Shown here: piece by piece, positions 44,974 through 53,777 of the stretch
How positions within the stretch are numbered: the stretch's first letter is position 1
How the letters are laid out: every line of letters starts with the position of its first letter
DNA from: an uncultured bacterium
GTDB lineage: Bacteria > Muiribacteriota > Ozemobacteria > Ozemobacterales > Ozemobacteraceae
Assembly (NCBI GenBank): GCA_937949615.1
Contig: CALEDQ010000028.1
Location: 1-64,000 of the forward strand
DNA: 64,000 nucleotides
Direction: 5' to 3'
The notes under the pieces: model-generated
Database searches by the model: none
Seen by the model: only the letters and a program-made list of their open reading frames with translations
What the model was told of the DNA's origin: nothing
Program-made: the position numbers and the translations under genes

Positions 44974-45162
44974 TTAAGCATTTCGCATACTTCTCGGAAA
45001 AACCCGGCTGGCGATTATCTGCCAGGTAGGACGCATCTGACCGCGAATTTCTTCTGCACATTGCTGGCAGACGAGTCTTTCGCTGTTCTGAAACTTCAGG
45101 TAGCTGATCTCAGGTATCCTGAATTCTTTCATTTTCAGGCAAAGGGGGCATCTATCTTCCAT
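44974..45162 (-). CDS. Small CxxC-CxxC zinc-binding protein
   Basis: This 62-residue protein has two Cys pairs (CPLC near residue 5, CQQC near 33) suggesting one structural zinc site. ATG at 45162 is chosen because GGAG precedes it; a longer frame to 45261 would run into the upstream pilin gene. It lies 12 bp before the CheR-type gene. I do not recognise a family. Confidence 0.7.
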   Translation of the reverse strand: MEDRCPLCLKMKEFRIPEISYLKFQNSERLVCQQCAEEIRGQMRPTWQIIASRVFPRSMRNA

Positions 45163-45215
45163 GACGTCTCCGGTGCATTGATTGTAACATAACAGGAGTG
45201 CCTGTTCAAGCCTGT

Positions 45216-47513
45216 TCAGAATGATTTGAAATCTTCTGGTTCGGCCATCGTGTCTTTCCATGAAATGATGACAAAGCCGGCGAGTTCGAATTTGCTGTCG
45301 GTCACGCCAAGTTTCGGAAGTGTCTCATCATAGATTTTGCGCCTGGTCGGGGGCTTGTAAGAGGTGGTGACCCGATGCACTTTATACAGGCGCAGATTCA
45401 TCTCTGAACCGAAAACCCGGTGAATGAAATGCGTCGAAAGTGAATGAATTCTACCAATGTCATCGTTGCTGCCCAGACCGATTTTGTTGTAAAGCTTGTT
45501 GTAATCAGGCCCAGCATAGAAGGTGGTGTTGCGCTGACCGCACGAAATGAACATGCCATTGCAGGTCATTTCAGGATAATAAAGGTAATCGCCGGCCTTG
45601 TCGGTGACATCCTCGGGTTTGACATTTTTGTCAGGATCGCTGACCCCCATTTTTTTGCGCAGATCGTTCAACAGCTTGTAGATACCATAATTTGCCGAGC
45701 GGGCATCGGTGCTGAGGGCGCCACGTTCACCGGCCGTACCGCTCTCATAGTTTTCTGCATAGGCTTTCCAGATTTCAAGGCTTGCTTCATCGAATTTTTT
45801 AAAATTGAATTTGCCATCGTTATCTTCATAGGCAGTTTTCAGTTTATCTTTCAGCGCGGTATGCGCGCTGTCGTTAATCGGAAAATCAGTAAAAAAGCTG
45901 TCGAGATCAGCCTCAAAATCTTCAACTGTGCTTTTCGCTTCTATTGTTCCGCCATGATTGCGGTCGAGGCAGTTGGTTTTGGCCGTATCTTCATCGGCGA
46001 TCTTCTCTGCCAGTTTGTATTTCATATACGGAAAAAGCTCGTTTTCAAAACAGTCGACCGGGCTGCGGTAGTCATAGACAATGCGCTCTTTGGCGATTAC
46101 TGTCGCCGAAAAGTGGTTCTTGAAGGCAGCATCATTGACATCGTCACGGAAGAGTTCTTTGACTGTTTCGGAATAATCGTTCGCTGTCAGTGCACTTTTT
46201 CCGGAATCGTAGTCCTGTGGGAAACCGTAATAGCCATCGACAGTGGTGCGATCGCCTCTCTGGTTAAAGTCGCCTGCGACAAAAATGTTGCCATCACTGA
46301 CGATGCTGACATTTTTGGGCGGGTTGCCTTTGATCACGATATCTTTTTCGCAATAAATCACACCGTTTTCCGGCACATTGACCTTGCTTTCGCGCATATT
46401 GCTGCCGAAATCGAGGTAGGCAGCCTTGACATGGTTAGCCCCGTCTTTGGTCCAGCCGCTCGGCATACGGTATTTGACACTCAGACTGCTTGTGTCGTTG
46501 GCTGCGATGAAAAGCCCTTTGGAAGTTTTTGCTTCTGCTTTGTAATCGTTGAATTTCGGGGCCTGAGGAGGTAATGAAATGCCCGCGTGCTTATCCTTGA
46601 TCCAGGGTTTCAGGTCTTCGCCGAAAGCCGGAGTAGCCTTTTTTAATTCATTCGGATAGGCGCCAAATGCCTTTTCGGCCGGGTTGTCATAGGTGCCGTT
46701 TGTCGGAAAAACCGTATTCGTTGGAATCACAACATTCTTCTCCGGGGCCCCGCGCTTTTCTCGAAAATTCGCCTTCAGCGGGCTGTAAATAAAAATTCCG
46801 CCGCCACCGCTGATTATAGCATTCATGTTTTCGAGCTCCTGGATGGTGCCGGGGCCGACCGGGTTATGGCTTGACATGAGAATTCGCCCTATTTCCACTC
46901 CCTCATGCCCGTAGAGGTGTCCGGTCGAGAAAATGTTTTTGTTGTTATTGTTGGGTTCCCCGAATACCAGCGAGAGAAAGCCACCGTCATACATGAGAAA
47001 CTCGCGGGCCGGGAACCTGCGGTTGACGACCGCTTCTACGCGTCTGAACGTGGTGTCATAGATGCCGAGCGACTCGATTTTTATATAGCTGAGGCTTTCA
47101 TCGATCGTTTTAGTTTTGGGGTCATCTTTGTAGGGGATGGTTCCGACCCGGACCCGGAACTTTCCGTCACCGAGGCTGCCGGTGTAGGTTCCTGAATTTG
47201 TCTGGTCGATTTTCAGACCGTGGCTGGTTACATCCTGCAGATAGCTCTTTCTGCTTTCAGCTCCCTGCCATTTCAGGTCGGCAGATAGTTTGTGGGTTAC
47301 AAAACTCGCATTTCTGAACAGCTCACCGATCGCCAGCTCAAGCCCGGCTTCGGCCAGGGCCAGGGCCTTAACTCTGCGGCTTTCCTGGATTGTGGTCTGC
47401 ATGCGGTATGATGAGAATGTATGAACGGCAGCGATGATGAAGAGAAGAACAATACCCATGCCAATCGCTGTAATGATCGCTGAACCCTTGCGTGCGGCAG
47501 AAAAAATGTTCAT
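45216..47513 (-). CDS. PilX-like minor pilin with large C-terminal domain
   Basis: This 765-residue protein starts with KG|SAIITAIGMGIVLLF, a prepilin-like leader and helix, followed by a PilX-type motif ALALAEAGLELAIGEL. The Glu5 typical of major pilins is absent, as in GspK/PilX-type tip subunits. About 700 further residues are much longer than the usual ~200-350. It overlaps the PilW-like gene by 4 bp. It may be a pilus-tip adhesin. Confidence 0.82.
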   Translation of the reverse strand: MNIFSAARKGSAIITAIGMGIVLLFIIAAVHTFSSYRMQTTIQESRRVKALALAEAGLELAIGELFRNASFVTHKLSADLKWQGAESRKSYLQDVTSHGLKIDQTNSGTYTGSLGDGKFRVRVGTIPYKDDPKTKTIDESLSYIKIESLGIYDTTFRRVEAVVNRRFPAREFLMYDGGFLSLVFGEPNNNNKNIFSTGHLYGHEGVEIGRILMSSHNPVGPGTIQELENMNAIISGGGGIFIYSPLKANFREKRGAPEKNVVIPTNTVFPTNGTYDNPAEKAFGAYPNELKKATPAFGEDLKPWIKDKHAGISLPPQAPKFNDYKAEAKTSKGLFIAANDTSSLSVKYRMPSGWTKDGANHVKAAYLDFGSNMRESKVNVPENGVIYCEKDIVIKGNPPKNVSIVSDGNIFVAGDFNQRGDRTTVDGYYGFPQDYDSGKSALTANDYSETVKELFRDDVNDAAFKNHFSATVIAKERIVYDYRSPVDCFENELFPYMKYKLAEKIADEDTAKTNCLDRNHGGTIEAKSTVEDFEADLDSFFTDFPINDSAHTALKDKLKTAYEDNDGKFNFKKFDEASLEIWKAYAENYESGTAGERGALSTDARSANYGIYKLLNDLRKKMGVSDPDKNVKPEDVTDKAGDYLYYPEMTCNGMFISCGQRNTTFYAGPDYNKLYNKIGLGSNDDIGRIHSLSTHFIHRVFGSEMNLRLYKVHRVTTSYKPPTRRKIYDETLPKLGVTDSKFELAGFVIISWKDTMAEPEDFKSF

Positions 47514-48172
47514 TCCGGGCTCGCCCCCCTCTCTTTTACTGAAATGACGATCTCATTGGCGTATTTGCCGGCGTCAGGGCCATCCTTATTTCTTGCCAGT
47601 TTCAGCCTGATGTAGACATTGCCGGACCTTGACGCATCCGGGTCTTTGACCCGGTAGAAGATGCACTCTTTTATGCCGTTCAAAACCTGAAAAACCGTCA
47701 TTTCTGAGTTAACCGGCTTTTTCTGATTATCGTAGGGCATCATTTCACGATTCAGAACCCACAGGCTTTTAGGGTTGGTTTCGTCTTCCTTCTCGACAAA
47801 ATATCTGATCTCATGCTGAACGTAGTTCACCTGACCCGCCGGCAGGTCCATCGGGTCTTTTTCGAAATCATACAGAACTTTGGTAAATTTAAGCTGATTA
47901 TCTGCATTCTCGGTTTTCAGGCCGGCGACGGCGGTCGGCTCTACAGCCGGTGGCAGGTTGTCGAAGATATAATTCGATTCACGCAGGTCATCGGTGATTT
48001 TGAGAAGCGTGCGGTCAAGCTCATCATTGATAGTGTGATTGGCGAGGATTTCTTTTGCAGTCTGCTGGCTGCTTGAATATACCCGCCACAATGCAGTCAG
48101 AATCAGCGTGAGAATGATGATTCCCACCATCAGTTCGACCACGGTTGTGCCTTTTCGCATGCTTCTCGACAT
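47510..48172 (-). CDS. PilW-like minor prepilin
   Basis: This 220-residue prepilin has leader MSRSMRKG followed by TTVVELMVGIIILTLILTAL with Glu5. ATG at 48172 is preceded by AAGGGA and lies 1 bp after the PilV-like stop; an upstream frame to 48244 is excluded because it runs into that gene. Gene order PilV-PilW-PilX is typical of minor pilin operons that prime pilus assembly. Confidence 0.88.
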   Translation of the reverse strand: MSRSMRKGTTVVELMVGIIILTLILTALWRVYSSSQQTAKEILANHTINDELDRTLLKITDDLRESNYIFDNLPPAVEPTAVAGLKTENADNQLKFTKVLYDFEKDPMDLPAGQVNYVQHEIRYFVEKEDETNPKSLWVLNREMMPYDNQKKPVNSEMTVFQVLNGIKECIFYRVKDPDASRSGNVYIRLKLARNKDGPDAGKYANEIVISVKERGASPE

Positions 48173-48173
48173 T

Positions 48174-48641
48174 TTATTCCCTTTGCGAGATGGCGGTTGA
48201 AACGCTGAGTCGGTGATTACGCTTGTCTTTGCCTTCATAGGCAATAGTAAATTTCAGCAGATAAACATTCGGAATTGAACCTGGGCCGGCGGCGTCAGTG
48301 AGCACAGGGTCTATGGCCGTCTCTTCCGGGACGATCAGATAGTCTATGCCGTTAACTGTCTGTTTTCGGTATTCGTCATCGTTTTTGATTTTCCACTCAA
48401 AGGTCTTTTTCTTTTTGGCATCATCGGTGTATTGGTCGGCGTCGAGCATATCGAACTTGAAAGAGCGGCAGATTTCCTGAACTTTCTGGGCAACGAAAGC
48501 CGCCGACGAATGGTCGCGGGTGGCTGTGACCGTCTGAGTCTGACTGACAATGACATTCAGCGAAGGTACTATTATCAGAGCCAGAAGAACGACCCCGATC
48601 ATGATTTCGACCATCGACATGCCCGAACGGAAACAGGTCAT
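48174..48641 (-). CDS. PilV-like minor prepilin
   Basis: This 155-residue prepilin has MTCFRSG followed by MSMVEIMIGVVLLALIIV, with Glu5 and a hydrophobic helix. The ATG lies 1 bp after the stop of namZ. It is the first of the three minor pilins here and probably belongs to the initiation complex of the pilus. Confidence 0.87.
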   Translation of the reverse strand: MTCFRSGMSMVEIMIGVVLLALIIVPSLNVIVSQTQTVTATRDHSSAAFVAQKVQEICRSFKFDMLDADQYTDDAKKKKTFEWKIKNDDEYRKQTVNGIDYLIVPEETAIDPVLTDAAGPGSIPNVYLLKFTIAYEGKDKRNHRLSVSTAISQRE

Positions 48642-48642
48642 A

Positions 48643-49878
48643 TTATTCCGGGTAGATGAGAAACTCCCGCCTCTTTTTCAGATAATCATTCAATTCGGTC
48701 TGCAGGCCTGCGTAAATCTGCATCAGGGTCTGACCACCAAGAATGCCGCTTCTGACTTTGCCGCTGCCGAGAAGAGTATCCAGTGCTTCAGCCGCTGCTG
48801 CATTGTTGAGCGGAATCCGCTCTGGATAAAGCTCGTTGAGGGCTCTCAGAATTGCCATGCCGGCCAGGAATGGATCGAAAGTCAGTCGGTCTGTCACCAC
48901 AATTTCGATGCCTGTGGTTTTCTTCTGGGCAAAAAGGCCATAATATGGTTTTTCTGAGGCCGGTATGAATCTGACACCGGCCAGCTTATGTCTTTCGAGC
49001 TTCTGTGAAAGAAGTTCGCCGTCGATCCAGGGGGCGAGGACGTAGTGAAAGGGCCGGTTAGTGCCGACTCCGGTCGAGAAAACACCCATTTCGCCAAGGA
49101 AACCGGTTACCGCGTAAAACAGCGGTGAATCTGGTTCTGGAATATGGTCAGAGGGTGGCACCCAGTGCAGCCCGGTATCTTTGAACGCCATGCCGCGCGA
49201 GTAGCCTTCCATGCCGATGACGGTGAGATTGGCGCCCAGACCGAAAACTTTGTTGAAATAAAGAGCGAGTTCACCGATGGTCAAACCGTAGATAAGCGGC
49301 ACCGGGTATACGCCAAAACGGCTGCGCAGGGCAACTTCAAGCACCGGGCCGCTGACCATGGTTGCATTGATCGGGTTGGGGCGGTCGAGTACCAGAACCG
49401 GCACGCCGGCTTCCCTGGCCAGATCGAGCAGTTGTGCCATCAGCGTGACGTATTTGAAGTAACGCAGGCCGATATCCTGAAAGTCGATTATCAAAAGATC
49501 CAGACCATGAATGGTCGAAACCGGTGGACGCTGCATCGGGTCGGCAATTTCGTAAACCCTGGCGTTGGTCAGCGCATCATATTTGATTTCCGGGCTTTCG
49601 CCCGGCATCGTCTCACGAAAATAGCTGTCACCGGTCAGAATTGCCTTTACAGAGGCAGCTTTCGCCAGACGGTCAATACTGTGGCTCAATGACATGTCGA
49701 CCGCAGTTTTTGCCGTGAAGATCGCCAGCTTTTTCCCTCTCACCATCTCAGGGTGCTCTCTCGCCAGCACATCGATACCGATTTTTACCCGGGGTGCCGC
49801 AGATAATTGCGGCAAAGAAAGAAGAACCAGCACCAGCAGTGCCAGCCCCGTGGATAATTTATTGTATTTCAAGTTCAT
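48643..49878 (-). CDS. namZ: Exo-beta-N-acetylmuramidase NamZ (DUF1343)
   Basis: This 411-residue protein has a signal peptide (about residues 1-27) and the DUF1343 domain with GIDVL near the start, IDFQDIGLRYFKY, and VLDRPNPI, motifs of NamZ, which removes terminal MurNAc from peptidoglycan chains. It heads the minor-pilin operon. Together with NagZ (26304-27857) it would allow full exo-cleavage of muropeptide glycans, or local wall remodelling for the pilus machine. Confidence 0.85.
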   Translation of the reverse strand: MNLKYNKLSTGLALLVLVLLSLPQLSAAPRVKIGIDVLAREHPEMVRGKKLAIFTAKTAVDMSLSHSIDRLAKAASVKAILTGDSYFRETMPGESPEIKYDALTNARVYEIADPMQRPPVSTIHGLDLLIIDFQDIGLRYFKYVTLMAQLLDLAREAGVPVLVLDRPNPINATMVSGPVLEVALRSRFGVYPVPLIYGLTIGELALYFNKVFGLGANLTVIGMEGYSRGMAFKDTGLHWVPPSDHIPEPDSPLFYAVTGFLGEMGVFSTGVGTNRPFHYVLAPWIDGELLSQKLERHKLAGVRFIPASEKPYYGLFAQKKTTGIEIVVTDRLTFDPFLAGMAILRALNELYPERIPLNNAAAAEALDTLLGSGKVRSGILGGQTLMQIYAGLQTELNDYLKKRREFLIYPE

Positions 49879-49973
49879 ACCTATATCTTACTTGATAAAC
49901 CACCGCCCTTCAACCAGATTCACTGCAATTTCGAACTTTGCCTTTAGCTGAAGCGTTACATGCCAAAGTGAGG

Positions 49974-49979
49974 TATAAT
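49974..49979 (+). promoter_or_regulatory. Candidate -10 box of the Memo gene
   Basis: A perfect TATAAT lies 35 bp before the ATG at 50009. I find no convincing -35 element at 16-18 bp, so activation or an extended element may be needed. AGGAGG at 49998-50003 is the ribosome site. Confidence 0.45.
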
Positions 49980-50008
49980 TAAACGAAAAGGTTGAGCAGG
50001 AGGAACTT

Positions 50009-50863
50009 ATGATTCGAGAGCCAGCGGTAGCAGGCAGGTTTTATGAGGCAGATGCCGATCTGCTCAATGCCCAGATCGACGGCTGTTATAGACATAAACT
50101 TGGCGCGGCTTCAGCCTCGGCGCCAGTGCTTGGCCGCCTTGCCGGGTTGATTGCACCTCACGCCGGTTACATGTTCAGCGGTCCGGTAGCCTCGCATGCT
50201 TTTGCACGCCTTGCCCTGGAAAAGCCTCTGCCACAGACCATAATTCTTCTTGGTCCGAAACACACATATTATGGGACTGAATTTTCGGTAAGTGCCGCCT
50301 CAGCATGGAAAACACCTCTCGGAACACTTGAAGTCGATGCGACTCTGCGCGACCGACTGCTGTCTGCTGTCAAAATGCTCAAGGCCGACAATGATGCTCA
50401 TTCCATGGAGCATTCACTCGAAGTGCAGCTGCCTTTTATTCAGCATTTTATGACCGCCAGACCCAAAATACTGCCTATCGCTCTGCACTATTCAACATTT
50501 CAGGTGGTTGAAAAGCTTGCCTCTGATATTGCTTCGGTGCTTGCGGGCGAAAAAGATCAGCGTATCATGATTATTGCCAGCTCAGATTTTTCGCATGACA
50601 CTCCGCGAGAAGAGGCTTATCGTCTGGATCGTGAGGTGATCGACCACATTCTCGCTCTCGATGCCGAAGGCTTCTACCGGATGATTGTTGAAGAAGACCG
50701 CTCGGTTTGTGGTTTGATGCCGATCACGGCACTTCTGACCATTCTTGGGCCGCGGCGGCAGAATATTCATGCCTCATTGCTTAAGTATGCAACCAGCATG
50801 GATATTATGCGCCATGACCGTGGGGTTGGCTATGGTTCGATCATTTTCGAGGAAAAGGCATGA
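50009..50863 (+). CDS. amrB: Memo-family protein (AmmeMemoRadiSam system protein B)
   Basis: This 284-residue protein has the Memo-family motifs AGRFYEAD, GLIAPHAGYMFSG, LGPKHTYYG, HSMEHSLEVQLPF and IIASSDFSHD, giving the metal-binding His set. In many bacteria it is grouped with an AMMECR1 protein and a radical SAM enzyme; neither is next to it here. The reaction is poorly defined. AGGAGG precedes the ATG, and the gene overlaps the following small membrane protein gene by 4 bp. Confidence 0.88.
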   Translation: MIREPAVAGRFYEADADLLNAQIDGCYRHKLGAASASAPVLGRLAGLIAPHAGYMFSGPVASHAFARLALEKPLPQTIILLGPKHTYYGTEFSVSAASAWKTPLGTLEVDATLRDRLLSAVKMLKADNDAHSMEHSLEVQLPFIQHFMTARPKILPIALHYSTFQVVEKLASDIASVLAGEKDQRIMIIASSDFSHDTPREEAYRLDREVIDHILALDAEGFYRMIVEEDRSVCGLMPITALLTILGPRRQNIHASLLKYATSMDIMRHDRGVGYGSIIFEEKA

Positions 50864-51099
50864 CCCCGTTCGAAATAGGCATTATCGTCGGCATGATCTG
50901 GTCTTTTGCCCTGGTGGTCTGGACTTTAACCGAAATCACCAGTGGTGAGCCCAGTCCATGGCTGATGTTGATCGCCTATATCTATGAGGGCTTCAACTTT
51001 ACCCCGGCCGGCATTTTGAAGGGTGCAGGCTGGGCGTTTGCTGATGGCTTCATTTCGGGCTATATTATCAGTCTTCTGATTCAGTGGGTAATGTACTGA
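50860..51099 (+). CDS. Small membrane protein coupled to Memo gene
   Basis: This 79-residue protein has two hydrophobic segments (about residues 3-22 and 52-75) separated by an amphipathic loop with WLMLIAYIYEGFN. It shares a 4-bp overlap with the Memo gene and ends 2 bp from the convergent barrel-protein gene. I recognise no family. Confidence 0.6.
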   Translation: MTPFEIGIIVGMIWSFALVVWTLTEITSGEPSPWLMLIAYIYEGFNFTPAGILKGAGWAFADGFISGYIISLLIQWVMY

Positions 51100-51101
51100 G
51101 C

Positions 51102-52412
51102 TCAGAAAGATACGCTGCCGGCCAGTTCGAGTCGACGCTCACGGTAATAGTCGTGCAGGCGGTCGCCGAGAGAAGCAAAAAGGCTGCCGGTAGAGAACCG
51201 GTATGACAGAAACACAGTGGCACCAACCCCGGTTTCGCTGAAAGTTTCGGTATTGCCGAAACGGTAGCTGCTGACGATGTAGCTGCTGTCGACCCCCCAC
51301 AGCCATTGCGAGCCGACCGACCTTTCCCATGACAGCGCCAGTTCGCCGCCTTTGTGGTCAGATGGGGCCCAGTAGTTCAATAGACTGCCGCTGCGGTCGG
51401 TCTGTTTTTCAAAACTGGCCTGGAAGGCTCTGAGGGTCGCCGTCAGAAAAGGGGCATTGCGATAAAATATCGCATGAATCAGTTCACTGTCGTAACGGCG
51501 GCGTGAATTGCCGTCAGAAATATCGCCGAAGGTTACAGTCTGCACTGCCCTGGTGCGCCGGTGCAGGTCACCATAAAAACTTACGCCGGTAGACTTTTCG
51601 TTATATTTATTCTGCACGGTGAAAATATTGTCTTTGTAGGCACTTTTTCCGGTTCTCAAGCCGAGTTTAAGGTTTTCAGTCCCCGAAATGCCCTGAACTG
51701 AATAGCCGCCGACGCTGTCACCACCGGGAAATATTTCAGGAGCAAGTGTAACTGAGAAACTTGTCTGTTCATCAGCTTCATAGTTCATCGTTCCGGAATA
51801 AACCTGGCTCGATACCGAAACACCGTTGTTTTTATGTGACCAGTTCTCGAAACGGTATCTGCCATTTAGCTTGCGATATTCTGCTGACGGAAAAAAGCCG
51901 TCGATCGATGAGACGATTTCGAGCAGGTTCTGATCATTTTCTCTGATGCTGAGGCCAAGTGAGCCCTCATTGCTGAGTTTGCGGCGGTAGTTTTCAAGCT
52001 GCGAACGGTTGTAGTCGGAGAGAGGGTGATACTTGTGAATCGTTTCAATCTTGTCTTTTGCCTGATTGAATTCGCCCAGATGATAGTGCACCATCACCAG
52101 ACCCTGGGTGGCCCGCAGATTTTTCGGTGACATTTCCAGTGCCATTTCATAAAAACGTCTGGCCTCTTCGAGCTTGCCCTGCGACAGTCGAAGATCGGCA
52201 AGTTCGAGGTAGGCTTCAAGACGGGTTGGTTCGCGGGTGAGTTTTTCAATGGCCAGATCACGCTCAACCGCCTGCAGATTTCGCAGTTCTTTCGTCAGCC
52301 CATCCGGGCTGTCGGTTCCGGGGATGATGGTGTCGAATGGCTGCCCATGAAGGTTTGCGGCAGTCATTGAAAAGCAGATAAGTAGAAGTGTTCTCAAATA
52401 TTTTTTGAGCAT
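51102..52412 (-). CDS. TPR plus outer-membrane beta-barrel protein (YaiO-like)
   Basis: This 436-residue protein has a signal peptide (1-24), two or three TPRs (about 60-150) and a C-terminal region of alternating strands (about 160-436), ending in SVSF, the terminal Phe expected of an outer-membrane barrel. This layout matches YaiO and the BcsC barrel family, which export or modify polysaccharide. It has no gene neighbours of a polysaccharide synthase. Confidence 0.78.
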   Translation of the reverse strand: MLKKYLRTLLLICFSMTAANLHGQPFDTIIPGTDSPDGLTKELRNLQAVERDLAIEKLTREPTRLEAYLELADLRLSQGKLEEARRFYEMALEMSPKNLRATQGLVMVHYHLGEFNQAKDKIETIHKYHPLSDYNRSQLENYRRKLSNEGSLGLSIRENDQNLLEIVSSIDGFFPSAEYRKLNGRYRFENWSHKNNGVSVSSQVYSGTMNYEADEQTSFSVTLAPEIFPGGDSVGGYSVQGISGTENLKLGLRTGKSAYKDNIFTVQNKYNEKSTGVSFYGDLHRRTRAVQTVTFGDISDGNSRRRYDSELIHAIFYRNAPFLTATLRAFQASFEKQTDRSGSLLNYWAPSDHKGGELALSWERSVGSQWLWGVDSSYIVSSYRFGNTETFSETGVGATVFLSYRFSTGSLFASLGDRLHDYYRERRLELAGSVSF

Positions 52413-52450
52413 GCACTTTACCTATCGGCATGCTGAGAAAATTCCCAAAT

Positions 52451-52478
52451 AAAAAAGGCTGCTCCGGGGAGCAGCCTT
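52451..52478 (-). terminator. Intrinsic terminator after the 362-residue secreted protein gene
   Basis: AAGGCTGCTCC and GGAGCAGCCTT (52455-52478) are exact 11-bp arms. On the minus strand six T follow. It lies 17 bp past the stop codon. Confidence 0.93.
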
Positions 52479-52494
52479 CTGTTGAGCTTAAAGC

Positions 52495-53583
52495 TTATTC
52501 GCGTTCAGTGTCTTCTTCTTCAGAAGCTTCATCTTTGGCTTCGTCTTTGGTTTCTTCTTTATTTTCGATGCCGGGGGCCGGGGTTTCTTCGTCAGTTGAT
52601 TCTTCAACTTCGACGCCGCCCTTTTCCTTCATTTCTTTTACTCTCTGTTCCATTTTGGCTTTGATTTCTTCAAGCTTGGCTTTCGGAACATTGAGGCTGA
52701 TCTGAACGGTGGTTTCGTTGGCGGTCAGTTTGATCATGTTCATGATTTCGGCAGCTTCGGGAGCCTGGGCGGCGAACATCTTGAGCATGGCCAGGAAACC
52801 GTTGAGAGCGGTCATGACGTTTTCAACATTTTCTTTCTTGTCGACTTCGCCGTTGAAATTGAAAATGATGTTTTCACCATGGGTGAAACCGAAGAAGAAA
52901 TAGTTGAGAGCTGCGAGAGGAGCAGCCTGCGGATTCTGTTTTACTTTTTCCTTGAGTTCGGTCGGAATCATGCCGGCGCCGCTGATGGTAGCCTGAGCAT
53001 CAAGTTTCTGCAGAATTGCATAGAAATCTTTTCTTTCAGTTACGGCTTTGCCTTTGCCCATTTTAACGGCTTTAACAGCGTTAACGCCAGGTTCGGCACC
53101 GACTACGGCAGTTGCGGCATCAAGGAAAATACCGAAACCGTCTTTTTTGTTCTTCGGAACGATAGCGTCAAAACCGTCGATCTTGGTGATTTCAACGTCT
53201 TTGGCAGCTTCTTTGTCGGCTTTGATGGCTTCAGTGATCTTGGCGGGGTCGAATTTGCCTTCGATGATGGCGCCGGCCATCTGAGAAGGATTAGTCGGGT
53301 CAACCTTGCCTGAGGTGAAAACTACGAACTGGCTGAGGCCTTCCATCGGGTTGAAACCGGTTTTAGCCATGAATTCGTCATAGGCTTTTTTCTGATCGGG
53401 GTTTTTCTGCAGGTTTTCTTCGAGAGCTTTTTTTACTTCGGGGGTGGCCAGGAACTTGGCGACGTTAACCTGGAAAACAAAGTCGGCTTCCTGGGGGATG
53501 AGCGGCATCAGGTCGGCAGCAAATACTGCTGAACCGGCAAAGGCGAACATCAGGGCAGCTACAAGCATCAGCTTTTTAAACAT
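52495..53583 (-). CDS. Probably abundant secreted Lys/Glu-rich protein
   Basis: This 362-residue protein has a signal peptide (1-22, ending VFA), then a region beginning DLMPLIPQEADFVFQVNV, a mixed alpha/beta body (about 30-310) and a charged Glu/Thr-rich tail (about 318-362). I see resemblance to secreted domains of DUF3352 type but do not claim it. The gene has a near-consensus promoter, GAGGAG ribosome site and strong terminator, so it is probably highly expressed as a single transcript. Function unknown. Confidence 0.7.
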   Translation of the reverse strand: MFKKLMLVAALMFAFAGSAVFAADLMPLIPQEADFVFQVNVAKFLATPEVKKALEENLQKNPDQKKAYDEFMAKTGFNPMEGLSQFVVFTSGKVDPTNPSQMAGAIIEGKFDPAKITEAIKADKEAAKDVEITKIDGFDAIVPKNKKDGFGIFLDAATAVVGAEPGVNAVKAVKMGKGKAVTERKDFYAILQKLDAQATISGAGMIPTELKEKVKQNPQAAPLAALNYFFFGFTHGENIIFNFNGEVDKKENVENVMTALNGFLAMLKMFAAQAPEAAEIMNMIKLTANETTVQISLNVPKAKLEEIKAKMEQRVKEMKEKGGVEVEESTDEETPAPGIENKEETKDEAKDEASEEEDTERE

Positions 53584-53635
53584 TATCTAACTCCTCAATT
53601 TGTTTGCGAACGTAGATTTCTAAAATCCAAGAGGC

Positions 53636-53664
53636 ATGATATAGCCACCCCCCGATATTGTCAA
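53636..53664 (-). promoter_or_regulatory. Near-consensus sigma70 promoter
   Basis: On the minus strand TTGACA (53659-53664) and TATCAT (53636-53641) are spaced by 17 bp. The transcript start near 53629 leaves a leader of about 46 bases with GAGGAG before the ATG at 53583. Confidence 0.8.
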
Positions 53665-53777
53665 GCACCGTACACTGACAGGTTTTGCGGTATGATGGGC
53701 GCCGGGTATTGAAAGTGCCGGCAGGCTGTGGTAGCATTTGCATGCCTGAAAAATCGATAGAACAGGAACCCGCCATA

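Noticed and set aside
45444..46574. 376-codon plus-strand frame opposite the PilX-like gene
   Set aside because: The minus-strand protein has a prepilin leader and gene overlaps; the plus frame has no support.
49885..49913. TTGAAG-17-TAAGAT as promoter of namZ
   Set aside because: It would place the transcript start on the start codon itself, so it is only credible if the mRNA is leaderless.
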